A stretch of DNA of 64,000 bases from CAWCAW01 sp963714125. GTDB taxonomy: Bacteria > Actinomycetota > Acidimicrobiia > Acidimicrobiales > UBA8190. Both the position numbers and the translations under genes were made by a program. Below are positions 17,078 through 24,751 of this stretch, piece by piece. The stretch spans positions 1,178,001 to 1,242,000 of the forward strand of contig OY970234.1 of NCBI GenBank assembly GCA_963714125.1. The letters run 5' to 3'. The stretch's first letter is position 1. Every line of letters starts with the position of its first letter. Under the pieces are notes generated by a model, which was given only the letters and a program-made list of their open reading frames with translations, did not search any database and was not told the origin of the DNA.

Positions 17078-17638
17078 ATGGCTGTCTGGTTGTCTGACAC
17101 TGAGTACCGCGTCCTCAGCGCCGTGTGCGCTCGCCTCGTACCCACCGACGAGACGCCGGGGGCCATCGAGGCCGGGGTGCCTGACTACATCGACGGGTTT
17201 CTCGGCGCCTTCTCGTTTGATCCGCCCCGCATCTGGGCCGGCGGAGCGTCGTCGGGTCGCTTTGGGGGAGAGAACGGGTTTGCGGCATTCCACGAACTCA
17301 CCGCCATCGACGAACTGGCGTGGCGCATCCGCATCGAAGGGACCCAAGGGATTCCCGAGCGCGAGTTCAACGGTCCCGTGGTCGGCTTGCAGGAGCGCTA
17401 CCGGGCCGGCATCGCCGCCTTGGGCGAGGACTTCTGCGACGTGAGCGATGGCGAACAAGACGAACGCCTCCAGGTGCACGAGGAGTTCACCGATCTGGTC
17501 TACGGGCATTGTTGCGAAGGTCTCTACGGCGCCCCCGAATACGGCGGCAACCGGGGGCTGATCGGCTGGGAGCTGGCGCAGTTCGCCGGCGACGTGCAAC
17601 CGCGCGGTTACAGCGACGCCGAGGTGGCGGGACCATGA
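17078..17638 (+). CDS. Gluconate 2-dehydrogenase subunit 3-like protein (GMC oxidoreductase small subunit)
   Basis: This is a small partner subunit for the GMC enzyme encoded next. The 186-residue form begins at the ATG at 17078, preceded by GGGAGG; a longer frame from 17021 has no such site. The opening LSDTEYRVLSAVCARLVP and PGAIEAGVPDYIDGFL match the subunit 3 family, as do FHEL and the final GGNRGLIGWEL region. Subunit 3 proteins usually carry a Tat signal that exports the complex; none is seen here, so this complex may be cytoplasmic. The stop overlaps the next ATG by four bases (ATGA), showing translational coupling. Confidence 0.82.
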   Translation: MAVWLSDTEYRVLSAVCARLVPTDETPGAIEAGVPDYIDGFLGAFSFDPPRIWAGGASSGRFGGENGFAAFHELTAIDELAWRIRIEGTQGIPEREFNGPVVGLQERYRAGIAALGEDFCDVSDGEQDERLQVHEEFTDLVYGHCCEGLYGAPEYGGNRGLIGWELAQFAGDVQPRGYSDAEVAGP

Positions 17639-19284
17639 CCGTCGACGCCATCATCATCGGCTCCGGCCCGGGCGGGTCCACGGTGGCCGACGTTCTCACC
17701 CGGGCAGGCTGGACGGTGACCATCATCGAAAAGGGTCGCAACCACCTCATCGATGTCGCCGATCCGACTCGTCTGGCCACCGATTACTCGAACGACGAGA
17801 TCAAGTTCATCAACCGCCACTTCCTCGGTCCCGACCCCATCACCGAACCTCGGACCTTCCGCATGGGCATCGAAGACGGGGACCGTCGCTACGTGGGCGA
17901 GGTCAACTCCATCCCCTCCACGGTGGGCGGCGGCGGGACGCACGCCGATGGGAAGGTGCCCCGGTTCCGAGAAGAGGATTTCGTGCTGCGCTCGACCTAC
18001 GGCCCCATCGACGGCGCCGATGTCGATGACTGGCCCCTCACCTACGCGGATCTCGAGCCTTATTACGCCGAAGTCGAGCAACTCATCGGGGTATCGGGAG
18101 AAGCCGGAGCCAACCCCTTCGCGGCGTGGCGATCAGGGCCCTATCCCATGCCGTCGGGAGCCCCCATGTACGGAGCGACGTTGTCAGGGCCCGCCGCCGA
18201 GAGCTTGGGACTGCACCCGTACCCGGCGCCCACGGCCGCCAACTCGGTGCCCTTCGACGGGCGGCCGGCGTGCAACAACTGCGGCTTCTGTGCCTTCTTT
18301 GGCTGCCCCATTCACGCCAAGGGTGACCCCGTGGCCATGCTGCAACGGGCCCTGTTGACGGGACGAGCCGAGCTGCTGTCAGAGACATTCGTCGCTCGCA
18401 TCGTCACCGACGGGACACGCGCCACCGGGGTGGAAGTCATCGGGCCCGATGGCGAGAGGCGCACGCTGGCGGCGCGTCATGTCGTGGTGGCCGGAGGCGC
18501 CCTGGAGACGCCGCGCCTGTTGCTGCTGTCGGGGATCGAGCATCCCCTCATCGGCCGGTACTTGATGGTCCATTTCCAGACCATCGCGGCAGGGGTGCTC
18601 TCCGAGCGTGTCCATGCCCATAAGGGTCGGGCCGTGACCCACGTGCACGACGACGGCGTCATTGTCGACGATGCCGCTCGTGCCGCGGCGCGCGCTGCGG
18701 GTTTGCCGTGGATTCGCGGCGGCATGACCGAGCACGGCGGTCCGTCGCTTCCCATCATGGAGGCAACGCTGTATCCCTGGGGCGCCAATCACAAGCGCCT
18801 CATGCATTCGTCGGCCATGCGCGATCGCATGTGGGCCATGATCATGCAAGGTGAGGACCTGGCCCAACCCACCAACACCGTCGACTTGGATCCCAAGGTG
18901 CGCGACGCACGCGGCTTTCCGGTGGCGCGGGTGACGTATAGGCCTCATCGCCACGAGTTGGTGGCGTCCGCTCACCACGGGCCTCGGTTGGCCCAGATCC
19001 TCGACACCATGGGAGCGAGGTGGACGAGCCTCAGTTCGTCGCCGGCGTTGGAGGGGGCGGAGAACGCCATGCAGTCGGTCGTCCCCGCCAGCCGCCACGT
19101 CATGGGAACGACCCGTATGGGTCATGACCCGGCCACCTCGGTCGTCGATGCGTTCGGGCGCATGCACAGCTTGCCCAACGTGGTGGTGGCGGACTCCTCG
19201 GTGTTCGTGACCGCGGCGGGCTACGGGCCCACGCTCACGTTGGTGGCGTTGGCGGCACGCGCCGCCGCCGCCATGGTCGGCTGA
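17635..19284 (+). CDS. GMC-family FAD-dependent oxidoreductase
   Basis: This is a flavin dehydrogenase acting on an alcohol or sugar-like substrate, 549 residues. The FAD-binding GSGPGG is at residues 9-14. A cysteine cluster CNNCGFC with a fourth Cys at 224 (Cys213, 216, 219, 224) resembles the iron-sulfur-type motif of bacterial FAD glucose dehydrogenases. The C-terminal domain has HVMGTTRMGHDP with the first catalytic His. The second catalytic position, usually Asn in GxNP, reads GYGPTLT, a change to Gly. The start ATG overlaps the small-subunit stop. No cytochrome c subunit follows, so the electron acceptor is unknown. Confidence 0.88.
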   Translation: MTVDAIIIGSGPGGSTVADVLTRAGWTVTIIEKGRNHLIDVADPTRLATDYSNDEIKFINRHFLGPDPITEPRTFRMGIEDGDRRYVGEVNSIPSTVGGGGTHADGKVPRFREEDFVLRSTYGPIDGADVDDWPLTYADLEPYYAEVEQLIGVSGEAGANPFAAWRSGPYPMPSGAPMYGATLSGPAAESLGLHPYPAPTAANSVPFDGRPACNNCGFCAFFGCPIHAKGDPVAMLQRALLTGRAELLSETFVARIVTDGTRATGVEVIGPDGERRTLAARHVVVAGGALETPRLLLLSGIEHPLIGRYLMVHFQTIAAGVLSERVHAHKGRAVTHVHDDGVIVDDAARAAARAAGLPWIRGGMTEHGGPSLPIMEATLYPWGANHKRLMHSSAMRDRMWAMIMQGEDLAQPTNTVDLDPKVRDARGFPVARVTYRPHRHELVASAHHGPRLAQILDTMGARWTSLSSSPALEGAENAMQSVVPASRHVMGTTRMGHDPATSVVDAFGRMHSLPNVVVADSSVFVTAAGYGPTLTLVALAARAAAAMVG

Positions 19285-19287
19285 GTC

Positions 19288-20055
19288 TCAGTTCGTCGAG
19301 GTAAGGCGGGCCGCCAGAAAGGCCTCCGAGGCATCCATCTCCTCGATCGGCACCGCCGTATGGGAACCTGGATGGGCGTGCAGCCGCTTGTCCGTCGATC
19401 CCAACGCGTCGAAGAGGTCCAACGATGACCGGCGCGTGAAGATCTCATCGTCCCATTGCACCAAGAAGAGCACGGGACACGTGATGGCTTCGGCGTCGTC
19501 GAGCACACGCTGACGCACGGCATCGGTCGGACCGCCTAGTCCCATGCACCCAAGGACAGCCGCCTGGAGGCGCTCGTCGGAGGCCACCACGGGTAAGCCG
19601 AAGATCGTCCCCATGGAAAGGCCCCACCAGCCCACCGGCCCCACGCCCACCTCGGGCACAAGCGCCACGGCGTCCAGCGTGGCCCGCCAGTCGCCGGTCA
19701 TGGCGTCGGTGAGATCGGGGTCATGCGCCCAACGCTGGGCGAACTCCAGAAACATGAGCCCGCCATTGCCACCACCGTCAGCGCGCCGGTCGCCGTGGAC
19801 AGGACCGTCGATACACACGGCGGCGAACTGGTGATGGCGAACGAACCGGCGCGCCATGGCCATGATGTACGGCTCGCTCTTGGTGTTGCCCGCACCGTGC
19901 CCCAACAACACCAAAGGCCGCGGGCCCCGTCCATCAACGGGAGTCCACAACAAACCGGGAATGGTGCGCCCGTCACGCTCGATATCGAAGCGTCGTTGAC
20001 GGACACCCTTGGAGTCCAAGGTCTGACCCATGAACGTGAGCGCAGAAGACGCCAT
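19288..20055 (-). CDS. Alpha/beta hydrolase (dienelactone hydrolase-like)
   Basis: This is a likely serine hydrolase of 255 residues. The oxyanion region is LVLLGHGAGNTKS, the nucleophile elbow is WWGLSMGTIFG, the acid is in LFLVQWDDEIF, and the histidine is in PGSHTAVP. The start is the ATG at 20055, which shares bases with the stop of the upstream ATL gene (TGATG), so the two are translationally coupled. An overlapping GTG at 20058 is less likely. Substrate is unknown. Confidence 0.82.
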   Translation of the reverse strand: MASSALTFMGQTLDSKGVRQRRFDIERDGRTIPGLLWTPVDGRGPRPLVLLGHGAGNTKSEPYIMAMARRFVRHHQFAAVCIDGPVHGDRRADGGGNGGLMFLEFAQRWAHDPDLTDAMTGDWRATLDAVALVPEVGVGPVGWWGLSMGTIFGLPVVASDERLQAAVLGCMGLGGPTDAVRQRVLDDAEAITCPVLFLVQWDDEIFTRRSSLDLFDALGSTDKRLHAHPGSHTAVPIEEMDASEAFLAARLTSTN

Positions 20056-20417
20056 CACGGTGCCCCTCGCCGCGCGCCCGCAGACCAGCGGGCTTGGTCC
20101 ATGTCAACCTTGGCGGAGCTGCTACGCGCACTCGAACCCGCGAAACGGACCGCCTCGGCGCGCAACAAGGCGCGCTGCTCGGCCTCGAGATGGGCGGCGA
20201 GGGACCCGTCGGCCATGACGACGCGGTGCCACGGCACTTCGTGTCCGTGCTGCGCGAGCGCCAGGCCGACCTGGCGGGCCGAGGAAAGTCCGGCCAAAGC
20301 AGCGACATCGCCATAGCTGAGCACCTGGCCCTCGGGAATGGCGTCGACCACATCCAGCACGGCCCGCGCTGATGTCGAGACGCGGTCTCCAGTCAGCTGC
20401 GTGGTACCTCGGACCAC
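20055..20417 (-). CDS. Alkyltransferase-like (ATL) DNA-damage recognition protein
   Basis: This is a homologue of O6-methylguanine methyltransferase in which the reactive cysteine is replaced. The active-site motif PCHRV reads VPWHRVV, so it cannot accept an alkyl group. Known ATL proteins with Trp at this site bind O6-alkylguanine, bend the DNA and hand the lesion to nucleotide excision repair. The rest of the fold is intact: VLDVVDAIPEGQVLSYGDVAALAG with the HTH, and RQVGLAL with the arginine finger. It has 120 residues and begins at a GTG that overlaps the acyl-CoA dehydrogenase 3' end by 25 bases. A metabolic operon is an odd setting for a repair gene. Confidence 0.9.
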   Translation of the reverse strand: MVRGTTQLTGDRVSTSARAVLDVVDAIPEGQVLSYGDVAALAGLSSARQVGLALAQHGHEVPWHRVVMADGSLAAHLEAEQRALLRAEAVRFAGSSARSSSAKVDMDQARWSAGARRGAP

Positions 20418-21502
20418 GGGAGATCCTTGTCTCCTCGAGGTTCGCCGGGGAGCCCGAGGACGCGCTCACCGAGGATGTTGCGCATGATCTCGGATGTACC
20501 GCCCTCGATGGAGTTGGCCCGTGACCGCAAAAAGGCGTGGCGAGCATCACCACCGCCCCCGAAGGTGGGCTTTTCGGGGCGCTTCATCTCGTAATGGTCG
20601 GGGTAGAGGGTGCCCTCCATACCCATGAAGTCGACGCACAGCTCGAATACGGCTTTGTTGAGCTCAGCCGCCTTCAGCTTGCCCACCGAACCCTCAGGAC
20701 CCGGGGTACCCGCCTTACGCAAGGTGCGAGCGCGCATGTTGGTGATGCGAGCCACCTCGACATCCACCCACAGACGCAAGAGGCGGTCGCGATCGGCGGG
20801 GGATTTGTCGGCTTTGTCCTTCCAGATGGCTACCGCCTCATGGATCGGTCCGGACGCTCGGGCCGGCACACCGCTGCCGATGGCGACGCGCTCGTTCATC
20901 AACGTCGTCATAGCCACGCGCCATCCAGCGCCTACGGCGTCGAGCCGGGCGCTGTCAGGGATGCGCACGTCGGTGAAGAACACCTCGTTGAACTCGGCAT
21001 CACCGGTCATCTGGCGCAGCGGCCGCACCTCGACGCCCGGAGCGTGCATGTCGACGATGAAGTAGGTCATGCCGCGGTGCTTGGGCACGTCGGGATCGGT
21101 GCGGGCGATCAGGAGTCCAAAGCTCGCCGTGTGGGCCAGCGTGGTCCACACCTTCTGGCCGTTGACGATCCACTCGTCACCGTCCTTAATGGCGCGTGTG
21201 GCCAGCCCGGCCACGTCGGATCCCGCTCCCGGTTCGGAGAACAGCTGGCACCAGATCTCTTCGCACGTGAAGAGCGGCCGGAGGTAGCGATCCTTCTGCT
21301 CGTCGGTGCCGTGGACGAGGATCGTCGGGGCCGCCATGCCGTAGCCGATGACGTTGCGCTCGGCTTCACTGGGCGCATGCACGTCAACCATGGTGCGCTC
21401 GACGATGCCTTGCAGCTCCGGCTCTACTCCGAGCCCGCCGCGGCCCACGGGGAACGACACCCACGCCAAACCGGCGTCGAAACGGGCCCCCAGGAACTCC
21501 AC
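20393..21502 (-). CDS. Acyl-CoA dehydrogenase with an unclear or lost N-terminus
   Basis: This is an FAD acyl-CoA dehydrogenase, 369 residues from the GTG at 21502. Conserved parts are WCQLFSEPGAGSDVAGL, VNGQKVWTT, FNEVFFTDVRIPD and IEGGTSEIMRNILGERVLGLPG. The frame continues upstream of 21502 with plausible N-terminal coding (DETQLVRSHLDELLRAHDP) for about 32 more codons, but meets a TAA at 21608 without ATG, GTG or TTG. The natural start may be the rare ATC at 21598, or the start may have been lost at the insert boundary near 21625. It is first in an operon with the ATL and hydrolase genes. It is closely similar in motifs to the 10351-11604 enzyme. Confidence 0.82.
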   Translation of the reverse strand: MEFLGARFDAGLAWVSFPVGRGGLGVEPELQGIVERTMVDVHAPSEAERNVIGYGMAAPTILVHGTDEQKDRYLRPLFTCEEIWCQLFSEPGAGSDVAGLATRAIKDGDEWIVNGQKVWTTLAHTASFGLLIARTDPDVPKHRGMTYFIVDMHAPGVEVRPLRQMTGDAEFNEVFFTDVRIPDSARLDAVGAGWRVAMTTLMNERVAIGSGVPARASGPIHEAVAIWKDKADKSPADRDRLLRLWVDVEVARITNMRARTLRKAGTPGPEGSVGKLKAAELNKAVFELCVDFMGMEGTLYPDHYEMKRPEKPTFGGGGDARHAFLRSRANSIEGGTSEIMRNILGERVLGLPGEPRGDKDLPWSEVPRS

Positions 21503-21624
21503 CGCCGGGGTGGTGGCGGGGTCGTGGGCCCGCAGCAGCTCGTCAAGGTGAGAGCGAACCAGTTGGGTCTCGTCGGTGGTGACATCGGTGGCGGCGATGT
21601 GCCCACGTTATGTGAGGAGACGAG

Positions 21625-21638
21625 GCTGCGTCGATCCC
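21625..21638. repeat. Left copy of a 14-bp direct repeat bounding a small insert
   Basis: GCTGCGTCGATCCC occurs here and again at 22999-23012 in the same orientation. Between the two copies lies 1.36 kb of sequence with small, unusual genes. The copies could be a target duplication or attachment core. No integrase or transposase is present between them. Confidence 0.5.
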
Positions 21639-21650
21639 GTACTGGGACAG

Positions 21651-21833
21651 TCAGTTTGAATCGGCAAGCGATTTCAGGGCATCCGGCATTTTCCGGTGGG
21701 GCAGGTAGGTGCCCATCTCAATCCAGCGGCCATCGTTCATCTTGGACGTGACGTAGCAGAACGACGAAATCTCATCGCACTCGACCCGACGACACGGCAG
21801 GTTGCGGAGCGTGCGGGCTTGGTATCGCGGCAA
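21651..21833 (-). other. Short open frame or gene remnant at the left end of the insert
   Basis: A 60-residue frame begins with TTG at 21833 and ends just inside the left repeat. Its C-terminal half (KMNDGRWIEMGTYLPHRKMPDAL) looks protein-like, but there is no ribosome-binding site and no family I recognise. It may be the end of a broken gene. The rest of the 430 bases from 21606 to 22033 shows nothing else that I can support. Confidence 0.22.
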
Positions 21834-22033
21834 GCCTCTCCCAGGTCGGACAACACTCGGAAAACGCGTTCTTGGCGCCCCCGGTTACTCGCACTGTGGC
21901 ACGGGTGTTCATACCTTCTACGGGCCGAAATGACCCTGCTTTGCTTCTTGGTGCTCAACCTGTTCACGATTACAACCTACGCCTAGGGTATTTCAGATAG
22001 AGGTCAGTTGAGGAGCGAGAGGCCAGGCGAGCG

Positions 22034-22444
22034 GTGATCTTGGAGTGGGCGATTAGCTGCCAGGACGTTGAGGAAAACGAAGGGCGGCCCAACGTGCTCG
22101 GGCTGGGCGCGAATGGGTTCTTCGTCAAGGAGGAGCAGCTGCCCGCCGAGATCCCGTGCCCGGTTATCTTGGCGTTCCGCTTCGACCGGAGCGACACCCC
22201 AGGCATCGTCCTCGGACTCAACTACCGGGTAACCGACCCCGAGGGTGTGGAAATTGGCTCAGATCGAGTTGGGGTTGAATGGAACCCTGGGACGGCACCT
22301 CCGCTCGTCGACCCCGAGCGGATCATCCGAGTGCTCGTTATCCCGATAGAGGTTCGGGGGGACGGCCAGTACACCATCGAGGTTTGGATCGACAGGGAAG
22401 AGCCGTTCAGGCTTCCGCTCTTATTCTCAATCCTGGATCTCTGA
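22034..22444 (+). CDS. Hypothetical protein, DUF6941-like
   Basis: This 136-residue protein starts at a GTG. The opening LEWAISCQDVEENEGRPNVLGLGANGFF and the all-beta pattern that follows (LGLNYRVTDPEGVEIG, YTIEVWIDREEPFRLPLLFSI) resemble the uncharacterised DUF6941 layout, in which a protein reports on a small name-and-value-like beta fold. The assignment is from pattern memory only. Codon use is less GC-extreme than in the flanking genes, which fits its location inside the repeat-bounded insert. Its 3' end overlaps the end of the convergent small gene by 38 bases. Confidence 0.5.
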   Translation: MILEWAISCQDVEENEGRPNVLGLGANGFFVKEEQLPAEIPCPVILAFRFDRSDTPGIVLGLNYRVTDPEGVEIGSDRVGVEWNPGTAPPLVDPERIIRVLVIPIEVRGDGQYTIEVWIDREEPFRLPLLFSILDL

Positions 22445-22685
22445 TCGGAGCAGGGACCGGCGACAAATTGCGCCGCGTCAGCACAATTTTCTCTTGCGGC
22501 TCATCCTCTGGCCAGAGGGCGATCCCCCTCGGTCGGTCGCTCCTCTGGGTAACGGCGTCCTTGACGGCCTTTGCGCGCTGATTCGAGTCGCGGGGGCGCG
22601 CCAGGCTGGCTGGCCTTCCGTGGTCCAGCTTCGCGAGAAGGTCTTCCTTGGTCAGGTTGTCCGCTTCCTCTAGTTCTTTGTCCAT
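22407..22685 (-). CDS. Putative antitoxin-like partner of the upstream small gene
   Basis: I do not recognise a family. The 92-residue product from the ATG at 22685 is charged (MDKELEEADNLTKEDLLAKL) with a middle rich in Pro and Arg. The ATG is fused to the stop of the preceding gene (TGATG), so the pair is translationally coupled. Two-gene units of this size, with a compact RNase-like first protein, are commonly toxin-antitoxin modules; that role is inferred. Its C-terminus overlaps the convergent 22034-22444 gene, which suggests the natural end could be shorter. Confidence 0.45.
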   Translation of the reverse strand: MDKELEEADNLTKEDLLAKLDHGRPASLARPRDSNQRAKAVKDAVTQRSDRPRGIALWPEDEPQEKIVLTRRNLSPVPAPIRDPGLRIRAEA

Positions 22686-22957
22686 CAGTCGATCCTCCAT
22701 GCGGTCAGGCATTCCCAGGTGCCGTCAGATTCATCGACCGGCCGTAGGTAGGCGATCAGCGGCCCAGTCTCTTCGGTTGTTCCTGTGACCACCAGACGCT
22801 CGCCATACACAGAACTATCGTCCCACGCTGCTCGGTGATGCGCTCCCCAGCAGATCGCCCGGCGAATCTGGGCCACAGTCAGGAAATGCTTGTCCCTGAG
22901 CTTGGCTTCCACGTCGGGGACGGCCACTACCTGGCCGATCCAGGGTTCACTGTCCAC
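22685..22957 (-). CDS. Putative BrnT/DUF4258-like toxin of a toxin-antitoxin pair
   Basis: The 90-residue protein starts at a GTG preceded by AAGGTGAGGGG. Its pattern fits compact BrnE/BrnT/DUF4258-type RNase folds: an early Lys-His pair in a helix (LRDKHFLTVAQIRRAI), a Trp-Asp strand (AAWDD), a YGERLVVTGTT hairpin and a final strand ending TWECLTAWRID. It is not a standard BrnT by sequence, so the call is tentative. It is coupled to the next gene by TGATG and sits within a 1.36-kb insert bounded by direct repeats, a usual place for such modules. Confidence 0.5.
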   Translation of the reverse strand: MDSEPWIGQVVAVPDVEAKLRDKHFLTVAQIRRAICWGAHHRAAWDDSSVYGERLVVTGTTEETGPLIAYLRPVDESDGTWECLTAWRID

Positions 22958-22998
22958 CCCCTCACCTTACGAGGGGCCTGTTTCACTCAACTGACCTA

Positions 22999-23012
22999 GC
23001 TGCGTCGATCCC
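22999..23012. repeat. Right copy of the 14-bp direct repeat
   Basis: GCTGCGTCGATCCC matches 21625-21638 exactly. It abuts the stop codon of the small membrane protein gene at 23012-23203, so the insert begins immediately after that gene and no coding sequence was cut on this side. Confidence 0.5.
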
Positions 23013-23203
23013 TAGTGGTGGACCGACGACACCAGCAGCGACAGGTCGAGCAGGGCGAAGCCCGTCGTGGCCAGGATGATGCTGCGGATGATCCACGAGG
23101 TGATGCGGCGTGCCGAGTTGTTGACCGGTACCCGCCGGTTGGGCATGTGCCCATGGGGGGACATGAGCACCACCTGCGGGCCCCGTGAATAGCTTGCGCT
23201 CAT
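23012..23203 (-). CDS. Small single-pass membrane protein
   Basis: This is a 63-residue protein of unknown function. The ATG at 23203 lies five bases after the stop of the polytopic membrane protein gene, so the two are probably translated together. A basic N-terminal half (HMPNRRVPVNNSARRITSW) precedes one hydrophobic helix at about residues 38-58. The inside-positive charge predicts a cytoplasmic N-terminus. A longer frame from 23281 would overlap the upstream gene and adds no recognisable sequence. Confidence 0.5.
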   Translation of the reverse strand: MSASYSRGPQVVLMSPHGHMPNRRVPVNNSARRITSWIIRSIILATTGFALLDLSLLVSSVHH

Positions 23204-23208
23204 CGTGC

Positions 23209-24273
23209 TCACCGAACCAGCAAAGCTGCTTCGGGGTCCTGCTCGCGGCCATAGAGACGGGCGGTGGCGGCTTGCTCCCACAGGCGCAGCAGCTCACGAC
23301 CGAGGACGAGGACCGCCAGGGCAAAGACCATGACCCACGAGACGGGTTCGATGTGTTTGCCCCGCAACAGTTCGACCGATGTCACCGCCAACACGGCGAG
23401 TACCGGCACATAGGGAGCCATCAAGGAGATGGTCGACACCCCGGCGTGCTCGACTTCGTGCGGTGGTGAGGTCATAGCCCACAGCGCACCCAGCCCCATG
23501 AGCAGGTAGCCGGCCACCCAACCGGTGTCGAGAAAGCTGCCGCCGCTGTAACTGTTCACCTCGGTGAGGTAAGCGAAGGCGCTGTCGGAGATGGCAAAGG
23601 CCACCACGCCCGCCATCACGAGTCCGAGACTGGCTCGGCCGCGCCGCTTGGTGCGGGCCAGCAAAATGACCACCAATGACACCATGATCACGTCGCTCGT
23701 CGGATAGGCCAAAGAGATCACCTGCTTGAACACCCCGCCCTGATGAGAACGGTACAGAGGGCCGAGGATTGTGGCCCAGCTGGCAAAAAGAAGTGACGTG
23801 GCGATGATGGTCCCGTCGAGAAAACCCTGAACCCGGTCGGCGGCCCGGCGCTCGCCGCTCGGGAACAGCAGCAAGGCGGCAAAAGCGAAGGGCACGGCGG
23901 TGAGGAACCCGACGTCGGCCAGCGAGGGAAACGGCACCGGCACGTTCTTGACCAGTGCGTAGTAACACCACACCGCCTCGCCCGCACCCCAGGCGAAGCT
24001 GGAGACGGCCAAAAGCGCCCAGGTGGCCCGGCCTTTGGAGGCCCGCCGGGCCGCCACCGCACAGACGGCGGTGGCACACCAGGCCGCCACTCCCTGGCCG
24101 ATGTCGTCGACCTCAAGGGTGGCGTGCGCCCCGGCGATAGTGAAGACGATCCAGCCCAGGAACACGAGGGTCATCAACCCGGCGACCACAGCGCCCAGGA
24201 CGAAGGTCCGTCTCCGCCCGACCACGTTGTTCAAGACGGCCTCGACGGTCGACATGTCCGTTCCATCGGCCAC
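23209..24273 (-). CDS. Polytopic membrane sensor-like protein without an output domain
   Basis: The 354-residue protein has about nine hydrophobic segments between residues 24 and 325 and resembles the membrane input modules that precede GGDEF/EAL or kinase domains in actinobacteria. Markers are SSFAWGAGEAVWCYY, FPSLADVGFL and YPTSDVIMVSLVVILLA. After the last helix it ends with a short coil (LLRLWEQAATARLYGREQDPEAALLVR), where the linker into an output domain would begin, and then stops. Either the output domain was lost or the module acts through a partner. The small membrane protein encoded next could be that partner, but this is speculation. Confidence 0.6.
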   Translation of the reverse strand: MADGTDMSTVEAVLNNVVGRRRTFVLGAVVAGLMTLVFLGWIVFTIAGAHATLEVDDIGQGVAAWCATAVCAVAARRASKGRATWALLAVSSFAWGAGEAVWCYYALVKNVPVPFPSLADVGFLTAVPFAFAALLLFPSGERRAADRVQGFLDGTIIATSLLFASWATILGPLYRSHQGGVFKQVISLAYPTSDVIMVSLVVILLARTKRRGRASLGLVMAGVVAFAISDSAFAYLTEVNSYSGGSFLDTGWVAGYLLMGLGALWAMTSPPHEVEHAGVSTISLMAPYVPVLAVLAVTSVELLRGKHIEPVSWVMVFALAVLVLGRELLRLWEQAATARLYGREQDPEAALLVR

Positions 24274-24406
24274 AAGGGCCGAGATATTGAGCCCATCTAG
24301 GCACGCAACCTGCTGATTTGACCCTCCGTTGCCCGCAATAGCCGTTGCCCGAGCGGCGAACGACGGCGAACCCTAGGGTTATGCGGCGCGTACGGAGGAG
24401 GGGAAC

Positions 24407-24727
24407 ATGCCCAAGTACCTGCTTGAGGTGTCCTACACCCTTGATGGCGTCAAAGCCGTCAGGGCCAAAGGCGGCTCGGCCCGGAAGAAGGCCGCGGAGG
24501 ACGCCGCCGTGAGCCTGGGTGGCTCCCTTGAGTCCTTTTACTTTGCCTTCGGCGACACCGACGTCTACGCCCTGGCCGAGTTGCCCGACAACACCGCCGC
24601 GGCGGCGCTGGCTCTGGCCGTCAGCGCGGGCGGTGGGGCCACCACCAGAACGGTGCCGCTGTTGTCGACCAAGGAGATCGACGCGGCGGCGAAACGCGAC
24701 GTCGGCTACAAGGCCCCGACGCCGTAG
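24407..24727 (+). CDS. GYD domain protein
   Basis: This is a 106-residue protein of the GYD family, small ferredoxin-like folds of unknown function common in actinobacteria. The opening MPKYLLEVSYTLDGVKAVRA and the motif FGDTDVYALAELPDNTAAAA (GDxD followed by a strand) match. The ATG has GGAGGAGGGG just upstream. It is transcribed divergently from the membrane sensor gene, with 133 bases between the starts. Its role here is not evident. Confidence 0.85.
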   Translation: MPKYLLEVSYTLDGVKAVRAKGGSARKKAAEDAAVSLGGSLESFYFAFGDTDVYALAELPDNTAAAALALAVSAGGGATTRTVPLLSTKEIDAAAKRDVGYKAPTP

Positions 24728-24751
24728 CGAGGCGGGCTTGTCGGCGGTCGC

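Noticed and set aside
20055..20417. Active O6-methylguanine-DNA methyltransferase
   Set aside because: The reactive Cys of PCHRV is Trp, so it fits the ATL family.
20537..21751. 404-codon open frame antisense to the acyl-CoA dehydrogenase
   Set aside because: The minus strand has all dehydrogenase motifs and the antisense frame none.
21639..22998. Insertion sequence between the direct repeats
   Set aside because: No transposase or integrase and no terminal inverted repeats were seen, so the insert is reported only as repeat-bounded.
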